Positions 44,135-53,350 of a DNA stretch of 64,000 nucleotides are shown here, one piece after another. The position numbers and the translations under genes are program-made. Within the stretch, counting starts at the first letter, position 1. The number at the start of each line of letters is the position of its first letter. Below the pieces are notes generated by a model, which saw only the letters and a program-made list of their open reading frames with translations, was not told the DNA's origin and searched no databases. The stretch is from Dokdonia sp. (GTDB taxonomy: Bacteria > Bacteroidota > Bacteroidia > Flavobacteriales > Flavobacteriaceae). Location of the stretch: positions 62,434 to 126,433 of the forward strand of contig JAHDIF010000005.1 in the NCBI GenBank assembly GCA_020630915.1, in the 5' to 3' direction.

Positions 44135-44230
44135 AGTGGTTGTGTGTTTTGTTTTTTTTGGTGACGCGAAGTTACAAATTCTTATGGCCAATGGAAATGG
44201 CTTTATGAAGACTATAACACGGAGAGATAC

Positions 44231-44245
44231 GCTTTCGCGAAAAGC
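44231..44245. repeat. Iterated palindrome with one extra A
   Basis: GCTTTCGCGAAAAGC: the perfect motif with one inserted A, 97 bp upstream of the pruA start. Confidence 0.75.
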
Positions 44246-44306
44246 GAAATAAATAGTATTGATAAGTGTCCAGTAATGAGTGGTCAACCTATATCAGGGA
44301 CGTACA

Positions 44307-44410
44307 AACCTCCAACTTCCAATTTCCAACTTCTAGCATCCAGCATCCAGCATCCAACCCCAACTACCGACCACAGACTACCTACTACCAACTACCGACT
44401 AACTCCGCCC
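44307..44410. repeat. Low-complexity C/A/T-rich spacer repeats
   Basis: Short words recur: CCAACTTCC, CATCCAG three times in a row (44338-44358) and CTACCGAC/CTACCAACTA near 44374-44400. G is almost absent on the plus strand. No coding potential. Confidence 0.7.
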
Positions 44411-44468
44411 CACTCCCATTACATAACTTTTTCGTAAGTTGCACCCTTAATCTACGACCACTCCCTTA

Positions 44469-45185
44469 ATGTGCACAGTAACCTATATACCTAAAGAGAA
44501 CAATAATTTCATACTCACATCTAATCGAGATGAGGCTTACGGTAGGACTACGCTTGCGCCTAGTTTTTACGATATTGATGGAGTAAAAATGTTGTTTCCA
44601 AAAGATGCTGTTGCAGGAGGAAGTTGGATAGGAATTTCAGAAAAAAGCCGAATGATTTGTCTTCTTAATGGAGGCTTTGAAAATCATATAAAAGTTCAAG
44701 ATTATAAGATGAGTAGGGGAGTCGTGGTCAAGGAACTACTAAAGGCAGGCGACCTATCAAAAGCTATTCAGGATTTTGATTACGAAGGTATTGAGCCTTT
44801 TACAATTGTAGCCATAGACTGGTCTACATCCCTAATAGCAACGGAGTTGGTTTGGGATGGCTACAAAGCACATATTACAGTGTTAGGGAAAGAGCCTAAA
44901 ATATGGTCCTCTTCTACTTTATACGATCATGCGATGAAGGCAAAACGCCGCAATTGGTTTGCAGATTTTTCTCAAGATGCCGATTGGAGTGCGGGGAGTT
45001 TATTGGACTTTCATACAACTGGGGGAGAGGGTAATGAATATGTAGATTTGAGAATGAATCGTGGTAAATTAGGTACTGTAAGCATTACACAAGTACAAAA
45101 GATAGAAGAAGTTTGTACGATGACGTATCACGATTTCCAAAAGGAAGAAGTGCACGTGACAGATTTTGAAATGATACCCGTTTGA
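44469..45185 (+). CDS. NRDE-family (TANGO2-like) protein
   Basis: 238 aa. The N-terminal Ntn-like region MCTVTYIPKENNNFILTSNRDEAYGR contains the NRDE motif, followed by AGGSWIGISEKSRMICLLNG, both hallmarks of the NRDE/TANGO2 family. The second residue is Cys, as in Ntn hydrolases after Met removal. Eukaryotic TANGO2 affects heme or lipid handling; the bacterial function is unknown. Its TGA stop overlaps the TTG start of the next gene, implying coupling. Confidence 0.88.
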   Translation: MCTVTYIPKENNNFILTSNRDEAYGRTTLAPSFYDIDGVKMLFPKDAVAGGSWIGISEKSRMICLLNGGFENHIKVQDYKMSRGVVVKELLKAGDLSKAIQDFDYEGIEPFTIVAIDWSTSLIATELVWDGYKAHITVLGKEPKIWSSSTLYDHAMKAKRRNWFADFSQDADWSAGSLLDFHTTGGEGNEYVDLRMNRGKLGTVSITQVQKIEEVCTMTYHDFQKEEVHVTDFEMIPV

Positions 45186-46186
45186 GCTATACAGGAAAAA
45201 TAATCGTGCTTGCTTTTCCAGACACCTTTGTTAAAATGTCTGATGAGTTTATGTGCAAGTTATTGCCTCTTTTTGGGCTAGGTACTAAAACCCACATTAA
45301 AGCAGGGCACGCTGCGCTAGTTTTAATAGAAAACGCAACGGGGAATGCCTTTTATTACGATTTTGGAAGGTATATCACACCTCCAGGGAAAGGAAGAGTG
45401 CGTGGAGCTAATACAGATGCGGAGTTAGAAATACCGTTTAAAGCAACATTTAAAGATAGTCGTCTGGAGAACTTAGAAGACTTCCTGCTCTGGTTAGACG
45501 CACATCCTGAAAAGACACACGGTTCTGGAAGATTAGTAGCATCGCTTTGTGAAGATATTCATTTTGACAAAGCACTCACGTATATTAATAGTTTGCAAAA
45601 TCAAGGAAGTGTGCCTTATAAGGCTTTTGGAAAAGCTGGTTCTAACTGTGCTCGCTTTGTAACCGAAACAATTTTAAGCTCCACGGACAATTCATCCATA
45701 CGCAAACATCTTTTACTTAATAAAAAGTTTACACCTAGCACGGTAGGCAATGTGGAGAAGAGTGCAAATTCCGGCATTTTTCAGGTGCTTGATGGTAAAA
45801 TTACTAGTTATGATTCGTCCGCTTTACGTGAAAATTTAACAAACTACTTCGATAAAAAAGTACCAGGATCGTACAAGATGACCATAGATCACGAGGGTAT
45901 TCCAGAAGGCGCCCAGTTATTAACGGGAACGGGGAGTAGTGCTTATTTTAAACTAGAGCAGCAATCTCACCAATTACGTATCACTCGTTTTACGGAAACT
46001 GGAGAACAAGATTTTCAAGGTTTTACTGAGATCCCTCCAGGTTTTGATGCAACACTGGAGTTCCAATTTGTATACGATAGTAATTGTGCATATTGCACAG
46101 TAATGCAGGGTGGCGATACTTTTCGCCTTGAGCTAACACCGCTAAAGGAAAATCTTAATTCAGAGCAAAGGGTGCACTCAGCTTAA
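45182..46186 (+). CDS. Conserved protein of unknown function, TTG start
   Basis: 334 aa if read from the TTG at 45182, which forms a TTGA overlap with the upstream stop. The first 17 residues (SYTGKIIVLAFPDTFVK) look like a genuine strand, so TTG is preferred over the ATG at 45236. Residues around GHAALVLIENATGNAFYYDFGRY and GSNCARFVTETIL suggest a papain-like (NlpC/P60 or DUF-type) fold with His and Cys, but this is only a suggestion. The gene overlaps the 3' end of convergent apaG by 32 bp. Confidence 0.65.
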   Translation: MSYTGKIIVLAFPDTFVKMSDEFMCKLLPLFGLGTKTHIKAGHAALVLIENATGNAFYYDFGRYITPPGKGRVRGANTDAELEIPFKATFKDSRLENLEDFLLWLDAHPEKTHGSGRLVASLCEDIHFDKALTYINSLQNQGSVPYKAFGKAGSNCARFVTETILSSTDNSSIRKHLLLNKKFTPSTVGNVEKSANSGIFQVLDGKITSYDSSALRENLTNYFDKKVPGSYKMTIDHEGIPEGAQLLTGTGSSAYFKLEQQSHQLRITRFTETGEQDFQGFTEIPPGFDATLEFQFVYDSNCAYCTVMQGGDTFRLELTPLKENLNSEQRVHSA

Positions 46187-46541
46187 AAGTAGGAACTTTT
46201 ACTCTAAATTTTCTTGTAGTTGTAAAATTAACCATTTTATAATGTCCTGACATCGCTCCAAAAGGAGAAGTAAGTAAACAGCCTGAAGTATATGTATGAC
46301 TTTCTCCTGGTTTTAAAACAGGCTTTTTACCAATAACTCCTTCACCATCTACGGTTTCTGTCTGATTTAAAGCGTCTTTAATCTTCCAGTGACGTGCCAT
46401 AAGCTGCACAGAGTCTTTACTCTGATTTTCTATGGTAATTTTGTAACCAAAAGCAAAGTGCATTTTATAGTTTTTATAAAATGTCCCTTCAAAGGTAGTC
46501 TCTACCGAAATCTTTATACCTCTTGTTACTTGTTGTACCAT
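46155..46541 (-). CDS. apaG: ApaG domain protein
   Basis: 128 aa, the standard ApaG length and a single FN3-like domain. Family residues: FAFGYKITIENQSKDSVQLMARHWKIKDA, VDGEGVIGKKPVLKPGESHTYTSGCLLTSPFGAMSGHY. Its role is unclear; it has been linked to cobalt/magnesium handling and to nucleotide polyphosphate pathways. The DUF3667 gene ends 2 bp upstream of its start, so the two are in one transcript; the 3' ends with the plus-strand neighbour overlap. Confidence 0.93.
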   Translation of the reverse strand: MVQQVTRGIKISVETTFEGTFYKNYKMHFAFGYKITIENQSKDSVQLMARHWKIKDALNQTETVDGEGVIGKKPVLKPGESHTYTSGCLLTSPFGAMSGHYKMVNFTTTRKFRVKVPTFKLSAPFALN

Positions 46542-46543
46542 TT

Positions 46544-47728
46544 TTAATAAAAAGCTGCGGTTAAAGCAAAGAAAATCAATGCAAAAACACTTGTTCCTAT
46601 CCAGAAAACAATATTTAAAAATACAAATTTTATTAAAGTGATAACGCGACTTTGCTTATAAAAATTTCTTAAAGCCTTATAAAAGTAAAAAGGGCCCAAC
46701 AGTGTAAGTAATACTCCAGCAAATAAGTTTTGAGTTGGAAGTAGCTTATCAGGTATTAAACAGACTAACAAAACAACAAAAACCCAACTAAAAATATGAA
46801 ATATAAACACGAGGTGTTCCATATAGTTAGCCCGTTTTTTTGAATAAATAAGCCAGAAGAAAAGCGCATAAATAGGGGAGAAAAAGAAAATAAAAAAGGG
46901 CGTTTTAGAGGCTAAGTAATTTAGAAATCTAAGCGGGTTTTTCTCTATTCTGTCAATTGCCTCCGTTTTGTTGTAAAGCCAGACATTGGTCTTGGATTTC
47001 GAATATTTAAGGCTGTCCAGGGCTTTATCTGTATCTGAAATATCGGTAGCCCGATAAAATTCCTGGAATAATTGGAATTTTGTAAAAAAGGACTCTAGAG
47101 CAAAAAGTGTGTCCATTTCTTTTTCAGGAACATAGTCGTAGGGAAGACCATTGGAAGCTTTTATAGAGTCTCGTCGTTTTTTTGCTTGATTTGATTTTTT
47201 CGCTTCCTTCTTGGCTTCTTGAATCACTTCTGTTATGTCGTCGTTGATTAACGGAGGTGCTCCTTCTAAATGAGTAAGGATGGAGTCTTGAAATATTTGA
47301 TCTAATTGTTCTTCTTGAACTGTTTCTTTACCATCGCCAAATACTCTAAAATTTCCTTGGCGAACATTTTCATTTTCAAAAAAGGAAAATAACCCAACGA
47401 TAATAAAGTAAAATATAGAGGCGCTCAAGAAAAACCTAAAAGGATTTGCATAGTGAAAGCGTTTGCCATCTACATAGTACCTTGTAATGGTACCAGGTTT
47501 AAATAGAAGATCTTTGAGGGTATGCCAGAATCTAGAATCGTAGGTAAATACACTTAAAACAAACTCACTCAAAAAATCCTTAAGTGTAAGACGCTTTGTG
47601 GTATTTATCTGGCCACAATAGGCACAAAATCTATCAGTAAGATCTAGAGGGTGTCCGCAATTAAGGCACTCTACGCCTCGATAGCGCATCGCTTTGCGAC
47701 TTGTAGGTTTTATGGATGTTTCTTTCAC
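46544..47728 (-). CDS. DUF3667 membrane protein with zinc ribbon, GTG start
   Basis: 394 aa from a GTG at 47728. Two CxxC pairs (VECLNCGHPLDLTDRFCAYCGQI, residues about 20-41) form a zinc ribbon, followed by the DUF3667 signature SVFTYDSRFWHTLKDLLFKPGTITRYYVDGKRFHYANPFRFFLS and a first helix. A hydrophilic middle (residues 115-255) is followed by three to four more helices. Function unknown. A -7-like box sits 4 nt before the GTG, supporting that start and a leaderless transcript. Confidence 0.85.
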   Translation of the reverse strand: MKETSIKPTSRKAMRYRGVECLNCGHPLDLTDRFCAYCGQINTTKRLTLKDFLSEFVLSVFTYDSRFWHTLKDLLFKPGTITRYYVDGKRFHYANPFRFFLSASIFYFIIVGLFSFFENENVRQGNFRVFGDGKETVQEEQLDQIFQDSILTHLEGAPPLINDDITEVIQEAKKEAKKSNQAKKRRDSIKASNGLPYDYVPEKEMDTLFALESFFTKFQLFQEFYRATDISDTDKALDSLKYSKSKTNVWLYNKTEAIDRIEKNPLRFLNYLASKTPFFIFFFSPIYALFFWLIYSKKRANYMEHLVFIFHIFSWVFVVLLVCLIPDKLLPTQNLFAGVLLTLLGPFYFYKALRNFYKQSRVITLIKFVFLNIVFWIGTSVFALIFFALTAAFY

Positions 47729-47732
47729 ACCC

Positions 47733-47740
47733 TAAAGATA
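47733..47740 (-). promoter_or_regulatory. -7-like element 4 nt before a GTG start
   Basis: TATCTTTA on the minus strand, then GGGT, then the GTG of the DUF3667 gene. Confidence 0.4.
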
Positions 47741-47752
47741 ATAGTATTTGGT

Positions 47753-49009
47753 TTAATTGGTAATATTAGTAGAATTTGTATTTCCTACTCCTAACAACTC
47801 GTCAAAACGTCCTCCAGGCCTGCGATAATAAGCTAGTATTTGATACGAATTTTCGGTTTCCCAATAATTGCCGCCTATGGCGTTTTTCTCATCTATAGAG
47901 CCATCTTTATTTACAATTACATACTTATAATTGTAAAATCCTTGCTTGAGTAGATAAGGCAATTCGTAGCGTCTTGAGCGTGAATTGTATTTGAGTCTTG
48001 TAGACTCGTCTATCACAAAATTATTAAAACCGCCGTAAACGTGTATAGCCTTTTCTTCAATAAGCTGCGGATAGGATAAAGCAAAGTGAATCCATACATA
48101 CTCTGCTTCTGTGCGGGTAAACCTACCTTGTAGGGTTGTAATCACAAAGTTTCCATTAATATCTGGGTTAAACGTGTACGGTTCGTCTTGTCTTGCTTGA
48201 TTCGTATAGAGGTAATTATGATACAAACTTTTGAGTTCTATACTACGTATCATATTAGTAGCTGCTCGAACGTCTTTATTCTCAAAGTTGAAATATTCAT
48301 TCCCTCCCCAGAAAGCGGTTTCTTGATCGTATCGAAATTCTAATTTATTACCTAAAGTAAATTGCGGTTTAATACCCGTTATAGCACTTTTAAGATTGTT
48401 GTTTTGTAGCAGTACGGTTTTTAAATTTCGTTTAGGATTAATGATGAGTTGCTCTCCACCATCTATAAAAAAACGCAAGGATTGTTTTGTGTTAATATAA
48501 CCCAGATCACGTGAACGCTTTACTTGGGCTCCTATAGAAAATTGCGGACTGTAAATCATAAATTTTCTAGAAAAGACTAGGTCATTATTTTCGTCATAAA
48601 TGGTCACCAGGTAGTTACCTGTCTTTGTGAGTCGTTTTACGTTTTGGTTAGGAATTTCAAGTATATAGTTTGTGTATAACTGAAGGGTTGCATTTGAGTT
48701 TTCAAAATTCAAGATGCGCACATTGTCCATACCAGTTAAGTACTCAGATTTTACAAGCTGGCTAGGTGTCCAGTCTGCATTAAAATGCTCAATAGTATAA
48801 AAATAGTCGTGCTCATCTCCTATAATATCATCAAAACTTAGACGTAACGAAGATCCTAATCGAACAACAGGTAATTGTCCAAAGGAACTATCTCCAAAAA
48901 ATTGAACCGTTTTTATATAGTTAGGCTCCGGAACTTCTTGCGCTACCTGGGCCTGAAGCTGGATAAGTGGTAATAGTAAAATAACAAGATATTGTAATTT
49001 ACGTTTCAT
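47753..49009 (-). CDS. Type IX secretion system plug protein (DUF5103)
   Basis: 418 aa from the ATG at 49009, giving a signal peptide (MKRKLQYLVILLLPLIQLQAQ). The mature protein has the DUF5103 features: VVRLGSSLRLSFDDIIGDEHDYFYTIEHFNADWTPSQL, YLTGMDNVRILNFENS, and IHVYGGFNNFVIDESTRLKYN. In Flavobacterium johnsoniae the family member plugs the SprA translocon of the type IX system. No other T9SS gene lies in the window. A separate transcript with a -7 element upstream. Confidence 0.88.
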   Translation of the reverse strand: MKRKLQYLVILLLPLIQLQAQVAQEVPEPNYIKTVQFFGDSSFGQLPVVRLGSSLRLSFDDIIGDEHDYFYTIEHFNADWTPSQLVKSEYLTGMDNVRILNFENSNATLQLYTNYILEIPNQNVKRLTKTGNYLVTIYDENNDLVFSRKFMIYSPQFSIGAQVKRSRDLGYINTKQSLRFFIDGGEQLIINPKRNLKTVLLQNNNLKSAITGIKPQFTLGNKLEFRYDQETAFWGGNEYFNFENKDVRAATNMIRSIELKSLYHNYLYTNQARQDEPYTFNPDINGNFVITTLQGRFTRTEAEYVWIHFALSYPQLIEEKAIHVYGGFNNFVIDESTRLKYNSRSRRYELPYLLKQGFYNYKYVIVNKDGSIDEKNAIGGNYWETENSYQILAYYRRPGGRFDELLGVGNTNSTNITN

Positions 49010-49026
49010 AGTGCTCAATTGATAAT

Positions 49027-49034
49027 CAAATATA
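49027..49034 (-). promoter_or_regulatory. -7 element for the T9SS plug gene
   Basis: TATATTTG on the minus strand, an exact TAnnTTTG match, 17 nt before the ATG. Confidence 0.45.
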
Positions 49035-49071
49035 GTCAAAATCTATGCCGCTATGTTTGTGGAGTTGTGTT

Positions 49072-49087
49072 CGCTTTCGCGAAAGCG
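49072..49087. repeat. Highly iterated palindrome CGCTTTCGCGAAAGCG
   Basis: Perfect copy in the divergent spacer between the plug gene and nqrA. Confidence 0.9.
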
Positions 49088-49253
49088 TAATCCTAAACAA
49101 AACACCTCGTTTTAAGAGTAATTTAATAAGAAAACGAACCAGAAAGCACTTTATTGATTTCTTTGTTGAATATAAAGATATTTTATATTATTTAGAATTA
49201 TTATAAATAATAATTCCCTCTTTTGATGCACTAAAAAAAAGGGTGGAAATACG

Positions 49254-49261
49254 TAAATTTG
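49254..49261 (+). promoter_or_regulatory. -7 element of the nqr operon
   Basis: TAAATTTG, an exact TAnnTTTG match, 47 bp before the nqrA ATG. TTTTG at 49221-49225 is upstream but spaced rather far (28 bp). Confidence 0.45.
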
Positions 49262-49308
49262 CACACCTTAAATTGATAAGGTTTTAGATAACAAAAATCT
49301 ACTGACAT

Positions 49309-50658
49309 ATGTCAAAAGACATTAGAATCAAAAAGGGTCTTGATATTCGATTAGTGGGCGAGGCAGAAAAAGTAATTTCTGAGGGGCCGCGATCAAGAAC
49401 TATTACTATCAGACCTTCAGATTTTCATCTCGTTACACCTAAAATGGTTGTAAAAGAAGGCGCTAAGCTGCAAGCGGGGGATGAAATTTTCTTTTCAAAA
49501 ACTCAAGAAGAAATCAAATTTGTATCTCCTGTTGCGGGAACGCTTAAGGAGATCAAGCGTGGTGCACGTCGTGTGATTACAGATCTTGTAATCGAGGCAG
49601 ACTATGCTGGTGGTTCAAGAGATTTTGGGAAACTTGATGCAGCGAGTGCAAGTACAGATGAGATTAAGGCAAAACTGTTAGGTAGTGGTCTCTGGCCATT
49701 TATCAAGCAGCGTCCTTATGACGTCGTGGCTAATCCTACACAAACGCCTAAAGCAATTTTTGTTTCTGGAGTGAGTACGGCGCCACTATCTGCAGATTTG
49801 GATTTTACCCTTCAAGGAAAAGAAAAAGAATTGCAGGCTGCGTTAACCGCTTTGAGTAAGTTGTCTGAGGGTGGCGTACACGTTTCTGTAGGTTCTAATG
49901 GGTCGCCATTAGCAGGTTTACAAAACATTACGACGTATACTGTATCCGGCCCGCATCCAGCAGGAAACGTTGGGACACTCATCAATAAGGTGAGTCCTAT
50001 TAATAAGGGTGAAGTGGCTTGGACGATCCAAGCGCAAGATCTTGTGATTATAGGAGAGTTGCTTCTAACAGGGTATTTTAATCCAGAGCGTATTGTTTCG
50101 GTATCAGGGTCGGTTGTAAAAGCACCTAAATACTATCGCACAATAATAGGTGCTGAGGTGTCTACATTTGTATATGATGCTGGAGTAGAAGGAGATAATA
50201 ATCGTTTTATCTCTGGTAATGTGCTTACAGGAAAGCAAATAACACCAGAAGGGGCATTAGGTTTTTATAATAACGCATTTGTGGCTATTCCAGAAGGTGA
50301 TGACTATGAGTTTTTTGGATGGAACAAACCTGTTTTTAACAAGATTTCTCCTTCTAGAGCATTAACATTCTCGTGGATGCAACCTAAGAAGAAGTATGAT
50401 CTTGATACCAATACTAATGGGGAGCACAGAGCTTTTGTAGTAACAGGTAATTACGAAGAGGTATTTCCACTAGATATGTATCCATTGCAAATGCTCAAAG
50501 CTTGTATGGTACAAGATTTAGATGAGATGGAAGCTTTAGGGATGTACGAAGTAGCACCAGAAGATTTTGCGCTGACAGAATTTATATGTGTTTCAAAACA
50601 ACCACACCAAGAAATTATTAGAAAAGGTCTTGATGTAATGTATAAAGAAATTGGATAA
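49309..50658 (+). CDS. nqrA: Na+-translocating NADH:quinone reductase subunit A
   Basis: 449 aa, the usual NqrA length. Starts SKDIRIKKGLDIRLVGEAE, then the barrel-sandwich segment KLQAGDEIFFSKTQEEIKFVSPVAGTLKEIKRGARR and, centrally, SGPHPAGNVGTLINKVSPINKGEVAWTI. NqrA is a soluble subunit without cofactors that contributes to quinone binding. First gene of nqrABCDEF; nqrB follows after 36 bp. Confidence 0.96.
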   Translation: MSKDIRIKKGLDIRLVGEAEKVISEGPRSRTITIRPSDFHLVTPKMVVKEGAKLQAGDEIFFSKTQEEIKFVSPVAGTLKEIKRGARRVITDLVIEADYAGGSRDFGKLDAASASTDEIKAKLLGSGLWPFIKQRPYDVVANPTQTPKAIFVSGVSTAPLSADLDFTLQGKEKELQAALTALSKLSEGGVHVSVGSNGSPLAGLQNITTYTVSGPHPAGNVGTLINKVSPINKGEVAWTIQAQDLVIIGELLLTGYFNPERIVSVSGSVVKAPKYYRTIIGAEVSTFVYDAGVEGDNNRFISGNVLTGKQITPEGALGFYNNAFVAIPEGDDYEFFGWNKPVFNKISPSRALTFSWMQPKKKYDLDTNTNGEHRAFVVTGNYEEVFPLDMYPLQMLKACMVQDLDEMEALGMYEVAPEDFALTEFICVSKQPHQEIIRKGLDVMYKEIG

Positions 50659-50694
50659 TTATTCATTTTGAAAAAAATGAAAAATATATAGTTT

Positions 50695-51909
50695 ATGGGA
50701 TTGAAACAAAACTTACATAAAATTAAAATGAAGTATGAGGGCAAGAAAATGGCCCCTGCGTTTAACGCGCTACATACTTTTTTATATAGTCCTAATGAAA
50801 CTACACACAGTGGTGGTCATATTAGAGCTGTAGATGATCTTAAACGTACGATGAATACCGTGATTATGGCCTTAGTGCCGTGTTTGATTTTCGGTATTTT
50901 TAATGCTGGATATCAACACTATGCGGCTGTAGATGCTGCAAACGGTATTTCAAGAGAACTTTCTATCTGGGGTAATTTTATTACTTGGGAGAACTTTAGT
51001 CTTGGTGCTTGGAAAGTGATTCCTTTAGTAGTAGTATCCTACGGAGTGGGTCTATTGGTAGAATTTATATTTGCCGTTATTAAAGGACACGAAGTAGAAG
51101 AAGGATACTTAGTAACAGGAATGTTAGTGCCTTTAATTGTACCGGTAGACATTCCGTTATGGATGCTTGCCGTGGCTGTAGTCTTTGGAGTCGTAATAGG
51201 TAAAGAAGTTTTTGGAGGAACTGGAATGAATATTTTGAATCCAGCTCTTACAATTCGAGCATTCCTATTCTTTGCATATCCTACTTGGATGTCTGGAGAC
51301 AAAGTATGGGTAGCAGAAGCTGTAGAAAGAGCAGGTACAAATGATGCTATCTCTGGAGAAACGTTATTAGGCTCTTATGCACAAAACGCTGGTAGCTTGG
51401 GATATGATTATGCAGATATGTTTTGGGGATACATTCCAGGTTCTGTAGGAGAGACCTCTAAGTTTTTAATAATAGTTGGAGCACTCTTCTTAATTTTTAC
51501 AAAAATAGGTAGCTGGAGAATTATACTTTCTATGATATTAGGAGGTTTGTCTATGGGACTTATATTCAACGGTGTTGTAGATGCAGGTTGGATAGATGAA
51601 AGCAGTAAATTTTTCGGATTAATGAGTATTCCTTTTTGGCAACACTTACTGATAGGAAGTTTACTCTTTGGAGCTGTGTTTATGGCTACAGATCCAGTTA
51701 CAGCCTCACAAACCAATAAAGGAAAATGGATCTATGGATTCCTAGCAGGGTTTATTTCCATTATGATACGTGTATTTAATCCTGCCTATCCAGAAGGAGT
51801 ATTCTTAGCAATCTTGCTTATGAATGTATTTGCTCCTACGATTGACCACTACGTGGTACAAGGAAATGTGAAGAAAAGAATGAAACGTCTAAAAGTTAAA
51901 ACAGCTTAA
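50695..51909 (+). CDS. nqrB: Na+-NQR subunit B (membrane, FMN and riboflavin)
   Basis: 404 aa with about ten helices. IRAVDDLKRTMNTVIMALVPCLIFGIFNAGYQ is the conserved start; GGTGMNILNPALTIRAFLFFAYP lies mid-way. The FMN attachment site is SGETLLGSY with Thr 223 (the usual motif is SGAT, so the Ala is replaced by Glu). MATDPVTASQTNKGKWIYG follows. Thr 223 would be flavinylated by ApbE, whose gene lies at the end of this cluster. nqrC follows after 2 bp. Confidence 0.96.
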   Translation: MGLKQNLHKIKMKYEGKKMAPAFNALHTFLYSPNETTHSGGHIRAVDDLKRTMNTVIMALVPCLIFGIFNAGYQHYAAVDAANGISRELSIWGNFITWENFSLGAWKVIPLVVVSYGVGLLVEFIFAVIKGHEVEEGYLVTGMLVPLIVPVDIPLWMLAVAVVFGVVIGKEVFGGTGMNILNPALTIRAFLFFAYPTWMSGDKVWVAEAVERAGTNDAISGETLLGSYAQNAGSLGYDYADMFWGYIPGSVGETSKFLIIVGALFLIFTKIGSWRIILSMILGGLSMGLIFNGVVDAGWIDESSKFFGLMSIPFWQHLLIGSLLFGAVFMATDPVTASQTNKGKWIYGFLAGFISIMIRVFNPAYPEGVFLAILLMNVFAPTIDHYVVQGNVKKRMKRLKVKTA

Positions 51910-51911
51910 TT

Positions 51912-52649
51912 ATGGCAAAGACAGACGGAAACGTATATACAATAGTATTTGCAACAGTAATGGTAATTGTTGTAGGTGGTATTCTTGCAGGGCTTGCACA
52001 AGGGCTTAAGCCAGCAATTAAAGAAAATGAGCGCTTTGAGAAGCAGCAAAATATCCTCTATGCAATGGGAGTAAATGAAAATGGCAACAGTACTGGAGCT
52101 GTTAATTTCATTCCTACAGATCGCGTAGAAGAGGAATACAAAAAATACATTAAAGGGACCTATATACTACAAGGCGGAAAACTTACCGAAAGTGCCGAAG
52201 CTTTTAAAGTAGATATGAAAAAGCAAAGTAAGCTTCCTAAGTCAGAGCGTAAGATGCCACTATTTGTGGGAGAGCGTGATGGTCAGGAATTTTATGTGAT
52301 CCCTATGTATGGTAAAGGACTATGGGATGCTATCTGGGGATATGTTTCTTTAGATAAAAATCTTGTTGTACAAGGGGCCTATTTTGATCACAAGGCAGAA
52401 ACACCTGGACTTGGAGCAAATATTAAGGAGCGTTACTTTATGGATGATTTTATTGGAGAAAATATCCTTAATAATGGTTCATTTGCAGGGATTACTGTTG
52501 CAAAAGGAAATAACGACCCTAAGAACTTAACAAAAGATGATAATGAAGTGGATGCTCTTGCGGGAGCAACCATTACAGGAGATGGCGTGAGTGCAATGAT
52601 GAAAAGTACACTTAAGGCCTATGTTCCACATATAAAAAACATGAAATAA
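51912..52649 (+). CDS. nqrC: Na+-NQR subunit C (covalent FMN)
   Basis: 245 aa. One N-terminal helix (YTIVFATVMVIVVGGILAGLA) anchors a periplasmic FMN_bind domain with GLWDAIWGYVSLDKNLVVQGAYFDHKAETPGLGANI. The flavinylation motif is DALAGATITGDGV with acceptor Thr 220. Starts 2 bp after nqrB and ends 3 bp before nqrD, so translation is probably coupled. Confidence 0.96.
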   Translation: MAKTDGNVYTIVFATVMVIVVGGILAGLAQGLKPAIKENERFEKQQNILYAMGVNENGNSTGAVNFIPTDRVEEEYKKYIKGTYILQGGKLTESAEAFKVDMKKQSKLPKSERKMPLFVGERDGQEFYVIPMYGKGLWDAIWGYVSLDKNLVVQGAYFDHKAETPGLGANIKERYFMDDFIGENILNNGSFAGITVAKGNNDPKNLTKDDNEVDALAGATITGDGVSAMMKSTLKAYVPHIKNMK

Positions 52650-52652
52650 GCT

Positions 52653-53300
52653 ATGGGATTACTATCAAAAAAAGACCAGAAGTTAATTCTAGATCCGCTT
52701 GCAGACGATAATCCAATTACGATTCAAGTACTAGGGATTTGTAGTGCGCTTGCAATTACAGCACAGCTTAAGGCATCTATCGTAATGTCTATTGCCGTAT
52801 TATTTGTAATGGGTGTAGGTAATGTCGTGATCTCTGCGATGCGTAACATTATTCCTTCTAAGATTAGAATTATCGTACAATTAGTTGTGGTAGCAACTCT
52901 CGTGATTGTAGTAGATCAAGTACTTAAAGCATACGCCTATTCTTTAAGTAAGGAGCTATCCGTATTTGTCGGATTGATCATTACCAACTGTATCATTATG
53001 GGACGTTTTGAAGCCTTTGCTTTAGGTAACGGATTATGGCGTTCATTTCTAGATGGTATAGGTAATGCTTTAGGATATGGAGTAATTCTCGTAATCATAG
53101 GTTTCTTTAGAGAGCTTTTAGGTTCTGGTACTCTGCTAGGATTTAAAGTATTAGGAGATCCAATTGAGAAAACGGGATTATATTCGATAGGGTATGAGAA
53201 CAATGGATTTATGCTCTTATCACCTATGGCACTTATCGTGGTTGGATTGATCATATGGGTACAACGTTCACGTAACAAAGCCTTAATAGAAGAAAATTAA
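52653..53300 (+). CDS. nqrD: Na+-NQR subunit D
   Basis: 215 aa with six helices. Cys 30 (VLGICSALAIT) and Cys 113 (ITNCIIMGRFEAFA) are the ligands that, with the two in NqrE, hold the inter-subunit iron centre. LGYGVILVIIGFFRELLGSG is a family signature. A 50-bp gap with a perfect iterated palindrome separates it from nqrE, the only palindrome within this operon. Confidence 0.96.
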   Translation: MGLLSKKDQKLILDPLADDNPITIQVLGICSALAITAQLKASIVMSIAVLFVMGVGNVVISAMRNIIPSKIRIIVQLVVVATLVIVVDQVLKAYAYSLSKELSVFVGLIITNCIIMGRFEAFALGNGLWRSFLDGIGNALGYGVILVIIGFFRELLGSGTLLGFKVLGDPIEKTGLYSIGYENNGFMLLSPMALIVVGLIIWVQRSRNKALIEEN

Positions 53301-53313
53301 AGGAGTTTATATA

Positions 53314-53329
53314 CGCTTTCGCGAAAGCG
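53314..53329. repeat. Highly iterated palindrome between nqrD and nqrE
   Basis: Perfect CGCTTTCGCGAAAGCG inside an operon, flanked by TA on each side (18-bp palindrome TACGCTTTCGCGAAAGCGTA if one flank base is included). Confidence 0.9.
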
Positions 53330-53350
53330 TAGCCCTCTAAAATTGAAGAT

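Noticed and set aside
44135-44287. 51-residue N-terminal extension of pruA
   Set aside because: It contains a palindrome variant and the promoter zone; the conserved family start is the ATG at 44134.
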